Origin: Chitinophagaceae bacterium | Lineage (GTDB): Bacteria; Bacteroidota; Bacteroidia; Chitinophagales; Chitinophagaceae | Direction: 5' to 3' | NCBI GenBank assembly: GCA_020403455.1 | Contig: JADBXP010000001.1 | Span: 1 to 64,000, forward strand | Length of the DNA stretch: 64,000 nt | Part shown: positions 1 through 10,200 of the stretch, piece by piece | Numbering within the stretch: position 1 is the stretch's first letter | Layout: the number at the start of each line of letters is the position of its first letter | Translations under genes and position numbers: made by a program | Notes under the pieces: model-generated | Databases searched by the model: none | Seen by the model: the letters and a program-made list of their open reading frames with translations, nothing else | Told to the model about the DNA's origin: nothing

Positions 1-126
1 ATGGCCCACCCCTTGCTTTTTCGCCATAAAAAGTAAGGGGGTGCTACCCCCGATTTTGAAACAACTGATTTTTGGCTTGTAATCCTTTGCTGCAAGAGGT
101 TATAGGCTATTTAACCCCGACTTTAG
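1..126. other. Non-coding edge region with two hairpins, possible mobile-element end
   Basis: No coding frame is credible here. Two strong inverted repeats are visible: GGGGGT/ACCCCC around a 3-nt loop at 37-51, and the near-perfect palindrome CCGACTTTAGTCGG at 117-130. The second abuts the point where a truncated gene begins, so this stretch may be the end of a mobile or repeat element lying mostly left of the window. That is inference; no transposase or target-site duplication is visible. Confidence 0.35.
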
Positions 127-456
127 TCGGACAACAATGATAAAATTATAATTAAGTACGAAGAAGTCGGAAGCATATCGAAAACATCAAATACTTGGCT
201 TTGGAGTTGGGCAAATCCTCATTTAGACTATAAAATAAAAACTGATGTTAATTTAGTAAAAGAATACGGTGAGAAGCAGAAACTAGAAAAATTAATAAAA
301 AGAAAATGGAATGCTGATGAATATGACGTTTGGGAAATGACAGCAATTTCAGCATATTTAATGAGGGCAAAAGGTGCATATCGAGTTCCTACTGAAAAAA
401 CATTTTCATTTATGATTTATAAAGAAATTATTGACTTAAGAAAAACTAATAAATAA
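127..456 (+). pseudogene. 5'-truncated gene fragment, DUF6882-like
   Basis: An open frame of 109 codons runs from a stop at 124-126 to the TAA at 454-456, with no start codon near its beginning. The product contains the motif NTWLWSWANPH and later DEYDVWEMTAISAYLMRAKG and a closing FSFMIYKEIIDLR, which resemble the C-terminal half of DUF6882-type proteins of unknown function (recalled, not searched). The fragment starts next to the palindrome at 117-130, so the 5' half was probably lost by insertion or deletion there. About 160 bases of AT-rich non-coding DNA (457-620) follow, in which I see nothing else. Confidence 0.5.
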
Positions 457-620
457 AAAATGCGACTACTATCAGCATTTTGCAAAAATGTCGGATTTAG
501 GCTTAATTTAAAGTTAGTTTTGTACTTTCAAAGTCATTATATTACTGAAAGTTTAGATTCCCTTAATCCGCCACTTCTGCAAGCTGCGAAACGTTGGCAA
601 TATCTTTAAAGAAACCATAA

Positions 621-1343
621 TTGTTCAAACTATTCAACATATTTAAATCTAAACGTCAGTCAGTTGATTTAAAGAAAATTGAGAAAGATTTTCATACTAA
701 TTTATTACCTATTTTCAAAGCTATCGTTGACAATCTTCCAAGTCAGTACTCTTATTTAAAGACAAGATTTGACGAACAACTTTTACGAGGCTATGTTAAA
801 AACCGTGTAAAAGATGGTACTGAATTTTATGTTTTTCTAATTGATCAAGAAATGCATAAAAAGTATGAAACTGAGAGGAATAATTTCTTGTTACACAATA
901 TAAAAGTATATTCTAATCATTTAAGAGACTTTGTTACACTCAAAATACATATCAATAACAACTTACCCATTGGATTTGAATTTTCTGACAAAGAATGGAA
1001 TTTTGACGTTTCGCAAATAGACACTTCGGAATTGAAAAGGTTGGACTATGATAATTTAGAATATCAGAAATGGGTTAAAATAATCGGGAATATTCCTTCA
1101 GACATGATAAAGTCATTTGACATCATAAGTGGCTTTGAAATCGAAATAAAAGCCGAAAAATATTTCACGATTAAAGAGTTGGGTAACGGCGACTATATTG
1201 CAATTAAAGAGACAGGTCAAATATTTGGACTTATTCACGAAAACAATAGAATCGAAGAGATATTTGACAATATTGACTTAATGTATTCGGCGTTACGAAA
1301 TAAGACTTTTGATTTTGAAAGCTATCATGAAAATACTAACTAA
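621..1343 (+). CDS. Hypothetical protein, 240 aa, TTG start
   Basis: I do not recognise this protein. It is 240 residues, rich in Lys, Asn, Asp and Ile, with no signal peptide or membrane segment, so it is probably cytoplasmic. The first in-frame start is TTG at 621, giving MFKLFNIF; there is no obvious ribosome binding site, as is usual in Bacteroidota. The C-terminal part (GNGDYIAIKETGQIFGLIHE, about residues 190-210) has the look of an SMI1/KNR4-like closing strand pair, but this is a weak resemblance. Base composition is AT-richer than the core genes to the right, like the neighbouring fragment and lipoprotein gene, suggesting an accessory or acquired segment. Confidence 0.6.
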   Translation: MFKLFNIFKSKRQSVDLKKIEKDFHTNLLPIFKAIVDNLPSQYSYLKTRFDEQLLRGYVKNRVKDGTEFYVFLIDQEMHKKYETERNNFLLHNIKVYSNHLRDFVTLKIHINNNLPIGFEFSDKEWNFDVSQIDTSELKRLDYDNLEYQKWVKIIGNIPSDMIKSFDIISGFEIEIKAEKYFTIKELGNGDYIAIKETGQIFGLIHENNRIEEIFDNIDLMYSALRNKTFDFESYHENTN

Positions 1344-1501
1344 AAGCTTTAACTGCTGACAAGTTGTTGTCGCAAGGTAAGCGGACTTCCTAAAATCAAC
1401 TTTGGTAATCCTATCAGGCGTTTGTACTTTTATGAGCAGACACGGCTCGGTTTCCCACCCGTACGGCAAGAACGCCTCTATAATGGTTATGTTTCAACAT
1501 A

Positions 1502-2110
1502 ATGAAAGTCACCTTCATCTCCATAATTATTTTCTGTTTGATACTTTCATGTAATTTATCGACCAAACAATCTATGTCAGCACAGCAACTGACAGACAGT
1601 GCCGCCTCGATTACCAAGCATTATACAGACACAACCAAATTCCATGATGCTATAAAACTCTTAAATCAAGCAATCTTATTGGATACTAATAATTTTATTT
1701 CCTACAGTAAAAAATATTTTCTTGAGTTTTCATTGGGACAGTTTAGTAAAGCAGAGCATAGCTTAATCAAGTTAATAGAATTGAGACCTGATTCTGCAGA
1801 GCTATATGCTCATGCTGGTTTTCTCCAAGAATTAGCACACGATACAACTGAATCAAAAAAGTCTTTTGGAAAGGCTATTCTCCTTTACAAAGTAACATTG
1901 GATACAATGGACAAAAAGAATCCCAACTGGCTAAATGCTTGGAAAATGTCTGCAATTTGCACAATAATGGCAGGTCAGGAAAAAATTATACATGACTTTC
2001 TTAAGGTAAACTGCACTTCTGCAGTTGACTCCTCATTTTATGATATTGAAACTTTGTCAAAAACAAAACAGGAATTTTTGGAGTTTATTAGGTCAAAATA
2101 CAGCCACTAA
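1502..2110 (+). CDS. TPR-containing lipoprotein, 202 aa
   Basis: The N-terminus is a lipoprotein signal: a basic start, a hydrophobic run and the lipobox LILSC with Cys17 as the lipidated residue, so the protein should be anchored in a membrane facing the periplasm or outside. The rest (about 40-180) is helical with tetratricopeptide-like pairs, for example the segments around FHDAIKLLNQAILLD and QFSKAEHSLIKLIELRPDS. TPR lipoproteins act as scaffolds; no partner is evident. It sits alone on the plus strand in the AT-rich left-hand region, 158 bases after the previous gene, with a weak hairpin-plus-T4 terminator about 255 bases downstream. Confidence 0.65.
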   Translation: MKVTFISIIIFCLILSCNLSTKQSMSAQQLTDSAASITKHYTDTTKFHDAIKLLNQAILLDTNNFISYSKKYFLEFSLGQFSKAEHSLIKLIELRPDSAELYAHAGFLQELAHDTTESKKSFGKAILLYKVTLDTMDKKNPNWLNAWKMSAICTIMAGQEKIIHDFLKVNCTSAVDSSFYDIETLSKTKQEFLEFIRSKYSH

Positions 2111-2452
2111 CAAGGAGTTTTGTGGCAGTCGATCGGATACAGAGCAGGCTATTCCGCATTTGATTGGCTATTGGCCGGTAGTGTAAGTATCCCTAAAAAG
2201 CAGACAGTTTATAACTTAAGTATTTATCTTAAATTTTAACTATCATAAAAATATCCTGATCCACGAAGGCGCACTTTGTCTCCGCCTTTAAAAATCAAGA
2301 AGCCGGTATTTTATTTAAGCATATTCAGCAGTGATTCTCTTTAAAGAGATGCAACTTTAAATTGTCGCTTATCTTAAGCGATTTTATCTGGATAAACGTT
2401 ATAAACTAATTGACTGACGTTGCGCAACAATTCCCCGGATGGGTAATTTGTA
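2111..2452. other. Intergenic region without a gene
   Basis: This 342-base stretch between the lipoprotein gene and the convergent aldehyde dehydrogenase gene contains no supported coding sequence. It holds the weak terminator hairpin annotated at 2365-2385 and a short GTTGCGCAAC palindrome near 2420. I see nothing else. Confidence 0.5.
2365..2385 (+). terminator. Weak hairpin terminator
   Basis: TCGCTTA (2365-2371) and TAAGCGA (2375-2381) form a 7-bp stem with a TCT loop followed by TTTT. The short T-run and the 255-base distance from the lipoprotein stop codon make it a modest candidate. Confidence 0.35.
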
Positions 2453-3847
2453 TCATAGGATGTGAAACTTCTCCATTGTTTTCAATTTCTTAAGCTTGTC
2501 CTTATAGGGCGGATACTTGACCGGCAAGTCCAGTATATGCGCGGTAGGCGCTTCCATAACTGCTTTCAAATGACTAAATGTCTCAAATGTCTTATACCCA
2601 TGATAACTGCCCATACCACTGTTGCCAACCCCGCCAAAGGGCAGGAAGGAAGTGCCCCCATGCGCCATACAGTCATTGATAGTGACACCTCCAGCAGAAG
2701 TTAATCGAACTATCTTTTGCTTGGCATCTTCTTTCTTACTGAAAAAATACAAAGCTAACGGCTTCTCCTTCCTTTTTTGATTGGCAATTAATTCATCTAT
2801 GTTTTCAAAAGTCAATATAGGTAGTACGGGTCCGAATATCTCATCCTGCATAATTTTACTCTCCTCTGTCAAGCCATCTATTAATGTGGGTTGTATGTAT
2901 CGTGACGCTTTATTGTACTGCCCCCCATACAAGATATTCCCTTCATCTAAATAACCAACAATGCGATCGAAGTTCTTATCATTGATAATGAATCCATAAT
3001 CCTTACTTTGACTGGCATCCTCACCATAAAACTGAAGGATGTACTTTTTACAGGCAGCAACAAATTCCTCTTTTATCTTCTTGTGAACATAACAATGATC
3101 GACAGTTACACAAATTTGTCCTGTATTGAATAGCTTCGACCACATTATTCTCTTCGCTGCCTGATCTACATCGGCACTTTCATCTATTATGGCCGGACTT
3201 TTACCACCCAGTTCTAATGTAACAGGTACCAGGTTTTTTGCTGCTGCCGCCATGATGATTTTACCCACTCTCGGACTACCAGTAAAAAATATATAATCTA
3301 ATTTCTCTTCCAGGAATAGTGTTGTTTTGTCGCTTCCACCCTCTATGGTAATCACATATTCCGGTGGGAAAACTTCACTGATTATCTTGTGGACGATTGC
3401 ACCGCATGCCGGACTGTCCCCGGCGGGTTTTAAGATGCAGGTGTTGCCAGCCGCAATGGCACCTATCATCGGACCGATTGTTTGCAAAATGGGGAAATTC
3501 CAGGCTGAAATAATAAGGGTTACGCCATAAGGCTCCGGCAGTAAGTTACTTTCCGACATAAAGAACAATGTAGGTGTTTTTACTTTTTGTGGCTTCGCCC
3601 ATTCCTTTAGATGTTTGAGGGTATAATCTAACTCCTCTAAATTCATGTGCGTCTCCATAAAGTAGGTTTCAACATCCGCCCTACCCATATCCTTTCTAAC
3701 CGCTTCCATCATCTCTTTTTCATACTTAATCAACACCGTTTTCAGCTTTTTAAGATAGACCATTCTTGTCTCTAAATCTAAGGTCTGTCCAGACATAAAT
3801 AGCTCTCGCTGCTTTTTTACAATCTCAGCTACCTGATACTTTTCCAT
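2453..3847 (-). CDS. Aldehyde dehydrogenase (ALDH3-like / fatty aldehyde dehydrogenase type)
   Basis: A 464-residue NAD(P)-dependent aldehyde dehydrogenase that oxidises an aldehyde to the acid. Family landmarks are visible: the SAWNFP segment (114-119), Lys140 in CILKPA for cofactor binding, the FFTGS loop near 187-191, the general base Glu212 in LELGGKSP, and the nucleophile Cys246 in NTGQIC. The length (about 460 rather than 490-500) and C-terminal extension ending in LKKLKTMEKFHIL fit the ALDH3/fatty-aldehyde class, suggesting medium or long-chain substrates (inference). The start lies 9 bases after the stop of the SDR gene, so the two are almost certainly co-transcribed, SDR first. An alcohol to aldehyde to acid pathway would suit this pairing. 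Confidence 0.9.
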   Translation of the reverse strand: MEKYQVAEIVKKQRELFMSGQTLDLETRMVYLKKLKTVLIKYEKEMMEAVRKDMGRADVETYFMETHMNLEELDYTLKHLKEWAKPQKVKTPTLFFMSESNLLPEPYGVTLIISAWNFPILQTIGPMIGAIAAGNTCILKPAGDSPACGAIVHKIISEVFPPEYVITIEGGSDKTTLFLEEKLDYIFFTGSPRVGKIIMAAAAKNLVPVTLELGGKSPAIIDESADVDQAAKRIMWSKLFNTGQICVTVDHCYVHKKIKEEFVAACKKYILQFYGEDASQSKDYGFIINDKNFDRIVGYLDEGNILYGGQYNKASRYIQPTLIDGLTEESKIMQDEIFGPVLPILTFENIDELIANQKRKEKPLALYFFSKKEDAKQKIVRLTSAGGVTINDCMAHGGTSFLPFGGVGNSGMGSYHGYKTFETFSHLKAVMEAPTAHILDLPVKYPPYKDKLKKLKTMEKFHIL

Positions 3848-3856
3848 TTGACTATA

Positions 3857-4636
3857 TTATTTTGATTTGTCTTGTAATTTTCTGGTCACTTTTACTACCA
3901 TCGCTCTGGGTATGAACCGAACTGAATTCGCCAGTAAGTAATTCATGAATCCGTGTATGGCTACCGTTCTTCCCTTCATCATCGATTCGTAACCATATTC
4001 AGCTACTTCTTTTGATGTAGGTAATTTTCGCCCCTTGACCAGGTTGCTTTCTTCCATGGCAGCCGCTGCCTGAAACCCACTTTCAGTTGCCCCCGGACAC
4101 AATGCAGTTACCGTTACCCCCTTATCGCGTACTTCATTATCTATTGCTTCGGAAAAACTGAGTACATAGGCTTTTGTCGCATAGTATACCGCCATGGTTG
4201 GCCCGGATTGAAAGGCCGCAGTGGAAGCAACATTCATTATTTTTCCGCTACCTCGATTCACCATCTCTTTGAGGTATAGCTTGGTCAACTGTGTCAACGC
4301 AGTGATATTTAATTGAATCATTTGGGCTTCCTTGTTCCAGTCCGTTTCCACAAACATGCCAAAATCACCAAAGCCCGCATTATTGATCAAATAATCTATG
4401 TGTATTTGTTGTTTTGAAGTTTCATCAAATATTTCCTGACCGGCATTCATCGCTGATAGATCTTTTCCAATTGTATAAACGCTGATTTTATAGGTTTTTT
4501 CCAGTTCAAGTTTGAGCTCGTCTAACTTGGATTTATTTCTTGCTACCAGAACCAACTGATCTCCTTTTGCGGCGTGAATCTTCGCCAATTCTAATCCGAT
4601 ACCATTGGAGGCTCCTGTAATAAGTGCTGTTGCCAT
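3857..4636 (-). CDS. Short-chain dehydrogenase/reductase (SDR)
   Basis: A 259-residue classical SDR. The nucleotide-binding glycine motif TGASNGIG is at 7-14, NNAG at 85-88, and the catalytic set is Ser138, Tyr151 and Lys155 (YYATK). The residue pattern after the second strand (VARNKSKL) with an Arg suggests NADP(H). The C-terminal part resembles the DltE/YqjQ group of oxidoreductases, whose substrates are mostly unknown. It is the first gene of a two-gene minus-strand operon with an aldehyde dehydrogenase 9 bases downstream, and has its own promoter-like sequence with an inverted repeat just upstream (4660-4710). Confidence 0.9.
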   Translation of the reverse strand: MATALITGASNGIGLELAKIHAAKGDQLVLVARNKSKLDELKLELEKTYKISVYTIGKDLSAMNAGQEIFDETSKQQIHIDYLINNAGFGDFGMFVETDWNKEAQMIQLNITALTQLTKLYLKEMVNRGSGKIMNVASTAAFQSGPTMAVYYATKAYVLSFSEAIDNEVRDKGVTVTALCPGATESGFQAAAAMEESNLVKGRKLPTSKEVAEYGYESMMKGRTVAIHGFMNYLLANSVRFIPRAMVVKVTRKLQDKSK

Positions 4637-4659
4637 TGGGTGTAAATTTTAAATTTAGG

Positions 4660-4710
4660 CTAAAATAGGTTGAATTACCTAAAGCCAAAACAATAGAGTA
4701 TAGTCTATAC
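4660..4710 (-). promoter_or_regulatory. Putative promoter and operator of the SDR-ALDH operon
   Basis: Read on the minus strand, TTTG (4686-4689) is followed by 18 bases and TATTTTAG (4660-4667), one mismatch from the Bacteroidota -7 element TAnnTTTG. Directly upstream is the perfect inverted repeat GTATAG-T-CTATAC (4698-4710), positioned like an operator or activator site. The promoter match is moderate and the regulator is unknown. Confidence 0.4.
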
Positions 4711-4846
4711 ATTGTATTTATTTATTCACAATTACGGCTCGAAAAATGTGAATAATATATTAAAAGTAATTTCATCAGATGGATCATAAATACATGACAG
4801 CTTCATAATAGTATTGTAAGGCCTATCAATTAAAATTAAGTAGATC

Positions 4847-5445
4847 TCACTCCTTACGATCATTTCTTTCATCCTTTTCTATGCTGAGTTTACTTTCGGG
4901 AAAATCGGTAAATATAAACCTTCTCATTTCCTTTACCCATCTATGCAGATTATCCAATCTTGGTCCGGTACCCTTCTCCTTAAAACAAGAATATATCCTT
5001 CCACCTAACAATCGTCCATCTCGATTCGTTTCCACCGCCACCAACTGTGAATATCCATTTATCCCTCTCACATTAATCGTTGCATACATGGCAAGATTTT
5101 CCAGTCTTTATGCAATGAATCTATCCATGTTCAGATCTATTGCCCTTATCACCTTGGGCTGTACCTCCAGACAATATCCGCTCCCGCATCAATCGCCCAA
5201 CTTGCAAAATGATAGGGATCTACTCGATTCTCTCCCATGAAAAGCTCTTTCTGCCTGGTAACATGTTTGTACTTCCATTCTACTGCTCCAATGAGCATGG
5301 AGACCATTCAGGTATCACAACTGTCATTCAACTTCTTCATCAATGCTATAGTATCGTCTGTAACATTCACTGAAAGTATTCACGTATTCGGAGCATAAGC
5401 ACAAATTCCATACCGTACCCCTCTTTTAAAAAAAGCTATAGGGAT
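4847..5445 (-). pseudogene. Decayed tandem copy of the CapA-type gene
   Basis: This stretch aligns at the DNA level with bases 6154-6745, the 3' part of the intact CapA-type gene, at a nearly constant offset of about 1303-1305. The last 80 codons are open and encode a C-terminus that parallels the intact one (for example INVRGINGYSQLVAVE against INVSGINGYAPLVAVE). Upstream the frame is broken: the codon for the Tyr of RFIAYS is TAA at 5108-5110, and a one-base deletion near 5153-5163 shifts the frame before PKVIRAIDL. The 5' portion matching residues 1 to about 178 is absent. It is therefore a truncated, inactivated paralogue rather than a small gene. Confidence 0.8.
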
Positions 5446-5504
5446 GTTTAGTTAAATTTTAATTTCATTACCCATCAACAAGTTCATTTTTGATTAAGTG
5501 CTTT

Positions 5505-6083
5505 TTATTTTGCATGAAAATTCCAGCCTTTCTGCCTGGTTTTTTTTGAAAATACATCAATCATGAAGTTCATCAATAAAATAGGTAAATAAAGCCAAAG
5601 CATTGTAACACCAGTAAATAATAATGGCAAAGAAATTAATAAGATCCCAGAGGGGAATTTATTTGTCAGAAATATTCCAAGACCTAAGGAAACAGATAGT
5701 GGTATTAAATTCAATACCCAGTTTTTTCTTCCCTTTTTATGTAATACCGTAATTTAATTGATGTCTTTGATTGCAATGCTCTTGCTAAGGAATTTGTTTC
5801 TATTCCCTATTAAAGTGATACTGTCCTTAGATATTTCAATCAACTCTCCGGCGAATCTACTCTCAGAATTTCCATACTGTACCAGTAAGTGCTTGCCTAA
5901 CTTGTACCTGAACTGTTTACTTCCCTTCTTCGCCACTAAAATCCAATCTGAATGGCCAATTGGGGTTATGGTCGCAGATAATACTTTGGAGGATAAAAAT
6001 AGAAAGGGTATAAGTAAGATATACAAGAATAAAAAATCTGATTTCCGTCTATTGAGTTTTGAAGAATTAGGTGGTAGATCCAT
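5505..6083 (-). pseudogene. Membrane protein gene interrupted by one in-frame TAA
   Basis: Two open segments, 5754-6083 and 5505-5753, are in the same frame and separated only by a TAA at 5754-5756. The first encodes an N-terminal signal or membrane segment (about 20-40) and a soluble domain with HSDWILVAKKGSKQFRYKLG and a short beta-rich module ending SIAIKDIN. The second continues ITVLHKKGRKNWVLN and then two or three hydrophobic segments ending in KKTRQKGWNFHAK. Together they look like one protein of roughly 190 residues: secreted or periplasmic loop plus C-terminal membrane helices. The function is unknown. ATG at 6083 is preferred; a longer form could start at 6107. Loss of function, or less likely a sequencing error, explains the stop. 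Confidence 0.65.
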
Positions 6084-6153
6084 GCAATAGTTTTGTGGAT
6101 TAAACAATAGGTTTATATACCTAATTAGTTGTAAGACTTTATGCGGGATCCTT

Positions 6154-7257
6154 CTATTTTATTTTTATCATCCCCACACTGTCTATTTCCAATACACTCT
6201 CCGGAATATCTTGGGAAGACAGTCTCCTTATTTCTTTCGCTGCATGCTTTAACCCATCAGCTTTTGGTCCACTTCCCTTGTACTGTATAAATGAATGTAT
6301 TTTTCCTCTGAGAAATCGCCCATTCCGATCCATTTCCACCGCGACCAGCGGTGCATATCCATTTATCCCACTCACATTGATTGTTCCATACGTGGCAAAA
6401 TTACCCAGACTGTATGCAATGAATCTGCCCTTATACAAATCTACCGCCCTCACCACATGCGGCCCATGTCCGAATACAATGTCTGCCCCCGCATCTATCA
6501 CCAACCTGGCAAAATGATACGGATCCCCCCTGTTCTCACCTAAAAATATCTCTTGCTTTCGCGTAACATGATTGTACTTCGTTCCCTCTGCACCTATGTG
6601 CATCGAAACAATTAAAATATCACAACTGTCTTTTAAACGGGAGATCAAATCAATCGCCCGATCTGTATCATTCACAGACATTGTTCCCTGATTCGGAGCA
6701 AATGCACAAAACCCATAGCGAACTCCCTTCCTTTCAAACAGGCTATATGGATATTCTATATGTCCCGCAAAAAACAAACCTTCCTTCTTCAACACTTCTA
6801 CCGTATGCTCCCTCCCTTTTTGTCCGAAATCACCTGTATGATTGTTGGCGATGCTTACTACATCTATCCCTGCAGCACTCAAGTGATGAACATAATGGTC
6901 CGGACTCTTAAATACATAACAATGTTTCTCATCCTGGCAATGCTTGGGTACACCCTTGCCGGTCATCAGTACCCCTTCTAAATTCCCAAAAGCAATGTCG
7001 GCAGACTGTAGTAGGGGAGTAGCTTCCTTCAATAACTCAACGCCATCTTTTGGAGGCAATAAATGTTCCGATGGATAATTCGAACCTAGCATAATATCTC
7101 CTACCCCCATTACAAGAATTTTTTGGCTGTCAACGGTTGGCTTTTTGGGCGCAGAAGTCGGGGGCGGATGGCTCACGCCGGAAAAGGTTGTCGTGGCAAA
7201 CCAGATTCCAATCATGAACAAAGGGATAATACCTATATATATAAACTTTCTCGCCAT
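6154..7257 (-). CDS. CapA family protein (PGA_cap metallophosphatase-like)
   Basis: This protein belongs to the CapA/poly-gamma-glutamate synthesis family, which has a calcineurin-like phosphoesterase fold. Visible metal-site motifs, in order, are VGDIMLG, FGNLEG, SIANNHTGDFG and IVFGHGPHVV. An N-terminal hydrophobic anchor (FIYIGIIPLFMIGIW) followed by a Pro-rich linker places the domain outside the cytoplasmic membrane. Homologues attach or release surface polymers, but many bacterial members have no assigned substrate, and no capB or capC is nearby. ATG at 7257 (MARKF) is chosen; the frame is open to a TTG at 7281. A decayed tandem copy lies about 700 bases downstream at 4847-5445. Confidence 0.85.
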   Translation of the reverse strand: MARKFIYIGIIPLFMIGIWFATTTFSGVSHPPPTSAPKKPTVDSQKILVMGVGDIMLGSNYPSEHLLPPKDGVELLKEATPLLQSADIAFGNLEGVLMTGKGVPKHCQDEKHCYVFKSPDHYVHHLSAAGIDVVSIANNHTGDFGQKGREHTVEVLKKEGLFFAGHIEYPYSLFERKGVRYGFCAFAPNQGTMSVNDTDRAIDLISRLKDSCDILIVSMHIGAEGTKYNHVTRKQEIFLGENRGDPYHFARLVIDAGADIVFGHGPHVVRAVDLYKGRFIAYSLGNFATYGTINVSGINGYAPLVAVEMDRNGRFLRGKIHSFIQYKGSGPKADGLKHAAKEIRRLSSQDIPESVLEIDSVGMIKIK

Positions 7258-10200
7258 ATACTGATGGATGGAACTAAACAATCAGGGGTAGACATTTTTT
7301 ATATCTGTCCCAATTGTCTGACAAATGTAAATAAATACAGGAATGTACTAATTTTAAGATATTACGCTTATGAATCTACACGCCCAGCTGCTTCAAGCTC
7401 TCAAGCAAATTGCCTCACCTGAACGTGCCAAAGCATCAACCTGGTATTTCAAAGCCGGTAAAGGTGAATATGGAGAGGGAGACCTTTTTTTGGGTGTTAC
7501 TGTACCCCAGCAACGAACCATCGCCCTTCGTTTTGCCGCCTTGTTCAGTCCGGTAGATTTATCACCAGTTTTACAGTCCAAATACCATGAGGTTCGAGCC
7601 ACCGGTCTTTTTATGCTGATCAGAAATTTTTCACGGGCTGACAATGAAAAGTCCCAAAAAATCTGGTTGGAATGTTACCTGAATCATTTGGAATTCGTGA
7701 ACAATTGGGACCTTGTCGATATTAGTGCTCCAGCCATATTGGGCAAATGGCTATTGAATCGCGATAGAAAAATCCTTTATCAAATGGCCCGATCCGGGAA
7801 CCTGTGGAAAAACAGAATTGCCATCCTTTCTACCCTCGCATTTATCCGGGAAAATGATTTCGATGACTTGCTACGCCTGGCGCAAAAATTTCTGGAGCAT
7901 CCCCATGATCTAATGCACAAGGCCACGGGCTGGATGTTACGGGAAGCCTGGAAGAGGAATCCATTGTTGATTGAACAGTTCATCTGGAAGTATGCCCATC
8001 AAATGCCCAGAACCATGTTACGATATGCCATCGAGAAAATGTCTCCGGCAGAAAGAAAAAAATATCTTCTCAAAAAGTAAGTTCATCATACACCTTTACC
8101 AAGTAAATCAAATCCGGATTTTTCGAACTAATTTGGATGTGCTTGTCCATAAAGTTTTATTTTTATCCCATGCGAATTCTCCTGGTCGAAGATGAAGAAA
8201 AATTAGCGAAGTCCGTTGCCGCAGCTCTGGAAGAAACAGGGAATGATGTAACCATTGCTTATGATGGATTAATTGCTGAACGGCTATTTAAAAGCTTACA
8301 TCCTGAATTCATTGTTTTAGATGTTAACCTGCCAGGGAAAAATGGATTCGAATTGTGCACTACTTTCAGGAAAGCTGACCCCAATGTTCCAATTCTCATG
8401 CTGACTGCATTGGGAGAATTATCAGATAAAATGGAGGCATTCGCTGCCGGCGCTGATGACTATTTGGTTAAGCCCTTCCACTTGCAGGAATTGGCTGCCC
8501 GTATACATGCAATCGCTAAAAGGCAGGGAAGAACTTCAGAACAGGTTTCAGATAGTCTTCGTTCCGGAGACCTTGAAATGAATTTATCTAACAAAGAGGT
8601 CAGGAGAGCAGGAAAACTTATCCGTCTTTCCCAAAAGGAGTTTCTGTTGCTGGAAACTCTGTTGAAAGCCAATGGTAGGGTGCTGTCTAAAGCAGAGCTG
8701 GCGGAAAAAGTATGGGATATGGATTTTGATACAGGCACCAATTCCGTAGAAGTGTACATCAATTTTTTGCGTTCAAAAATTGATAAACCCTTTGACAGCA
8801 AACTCATTCATACCAGAAGCGGTTTCGGTTATTATTTGAAGGAGGAACAGTCATGACCCTGCGTCAACGCTCTGCCATCGTGATTGTAACTGCAGTGATG
8901 CTGATGTTGATTGCATTCTCTGTGTTGATTTACTACCTGCTGGTCAATAACCACCGCAATCAATTCCACTCCATCCTCAGAGATAAAGCCATTCAGACGG
9001 TCAAGCTATTGGATGAAGTAAAAGAAGTGGATAGCACTTTGCTGAGTATCATCGATGCTCAAACCTTACATGAACTCCGAGATGAGAAAACATTTGTCTT
9101 AGATAGCACAGGAGAAATAGTGTATAGCAGCGCAGATGATCATAGAATTTCATGGGACAAAAATCTACTCAAGCGTATCCGACAGGAGGGGACCGTATAT
9201 TTTTCGGAGGGCGAATACGAAACTGCAGGTATTTTTTATAGCGAGGGGAGCATCACTCGATACATCCTGGTAGCTGCTAAAGATGCTGGCGGAAAACAGT
9301 TATTTAGAAAATGGGTGGGATTGTTATCAATCAGTGTTGTTGTCATCTTGCTTATCATTTTACTTACTTCCTATTTTTTTGCAGGACGAGCATTGGAACC
9401 TCTGTCTATTTTGCAACGTCATATTCTTCAATCTGCTGCAGCACCGCAAGCTTTTTCTGAGCTGAAAAGCGAGCTATTACATTCCAAAGATGAAATTGCA
9501 TCCCTGGCCAACAGCTATAATGAACTGATGCGTCAGTTGCAGCAGTACGATGCTCAACAGAAACAGTTCATCCGTTTCGCCTCTCATGAATTACGTACCC
9601 CACTTGCAGTTCTGATGAGTCAGATCGAACTCGCACTGATGCGGCATCGAACGGAGGAGGAATACCGGGAGTTGTTATATTCACTGCGGCAGGAACATGA
9701 AAAACTGGCCGAACTAATTGCTCGTTTGCTCCTTATTTTCAGATCTGAGCAGCCTTTACAGAAAGAAAAACTATCTAAGTTTTCTGTGTACGAGTTAGTG
9801 GAAGATTGTTGCGCAGCTATTCAACAACAATATCCCTTCATCCGCTGTACACTTCAGTTCATTCGGCCCGCAACCGATCCGGATGACTACTCGATGCTGG
9901 GTGATGAAGTTTTGATTAAAAGTGCGTTCGACAACCTGCTCTCAAATGCAGCCAAATATGGGGAGGGCTCACCTATAACTGTAAAGCTCGATTTAGACGA
10001 ACAGCGACTGAGTATCGAAATCATCAATGGTGGTACACTGCTTAGCACCCAGGAAGCAGAACAACTGTTTCAGCCTTTTTTCAGGGCAGCAAACAAGGGA
10101 AAGCAACCCGGAAGCGGATTAGGCCTCGTTCTCGTAGAGAAAGTGGTTCTCCTACATGGGGGTACCATTCATTATCGGGTATCGGAGCAAAAGAATTCTT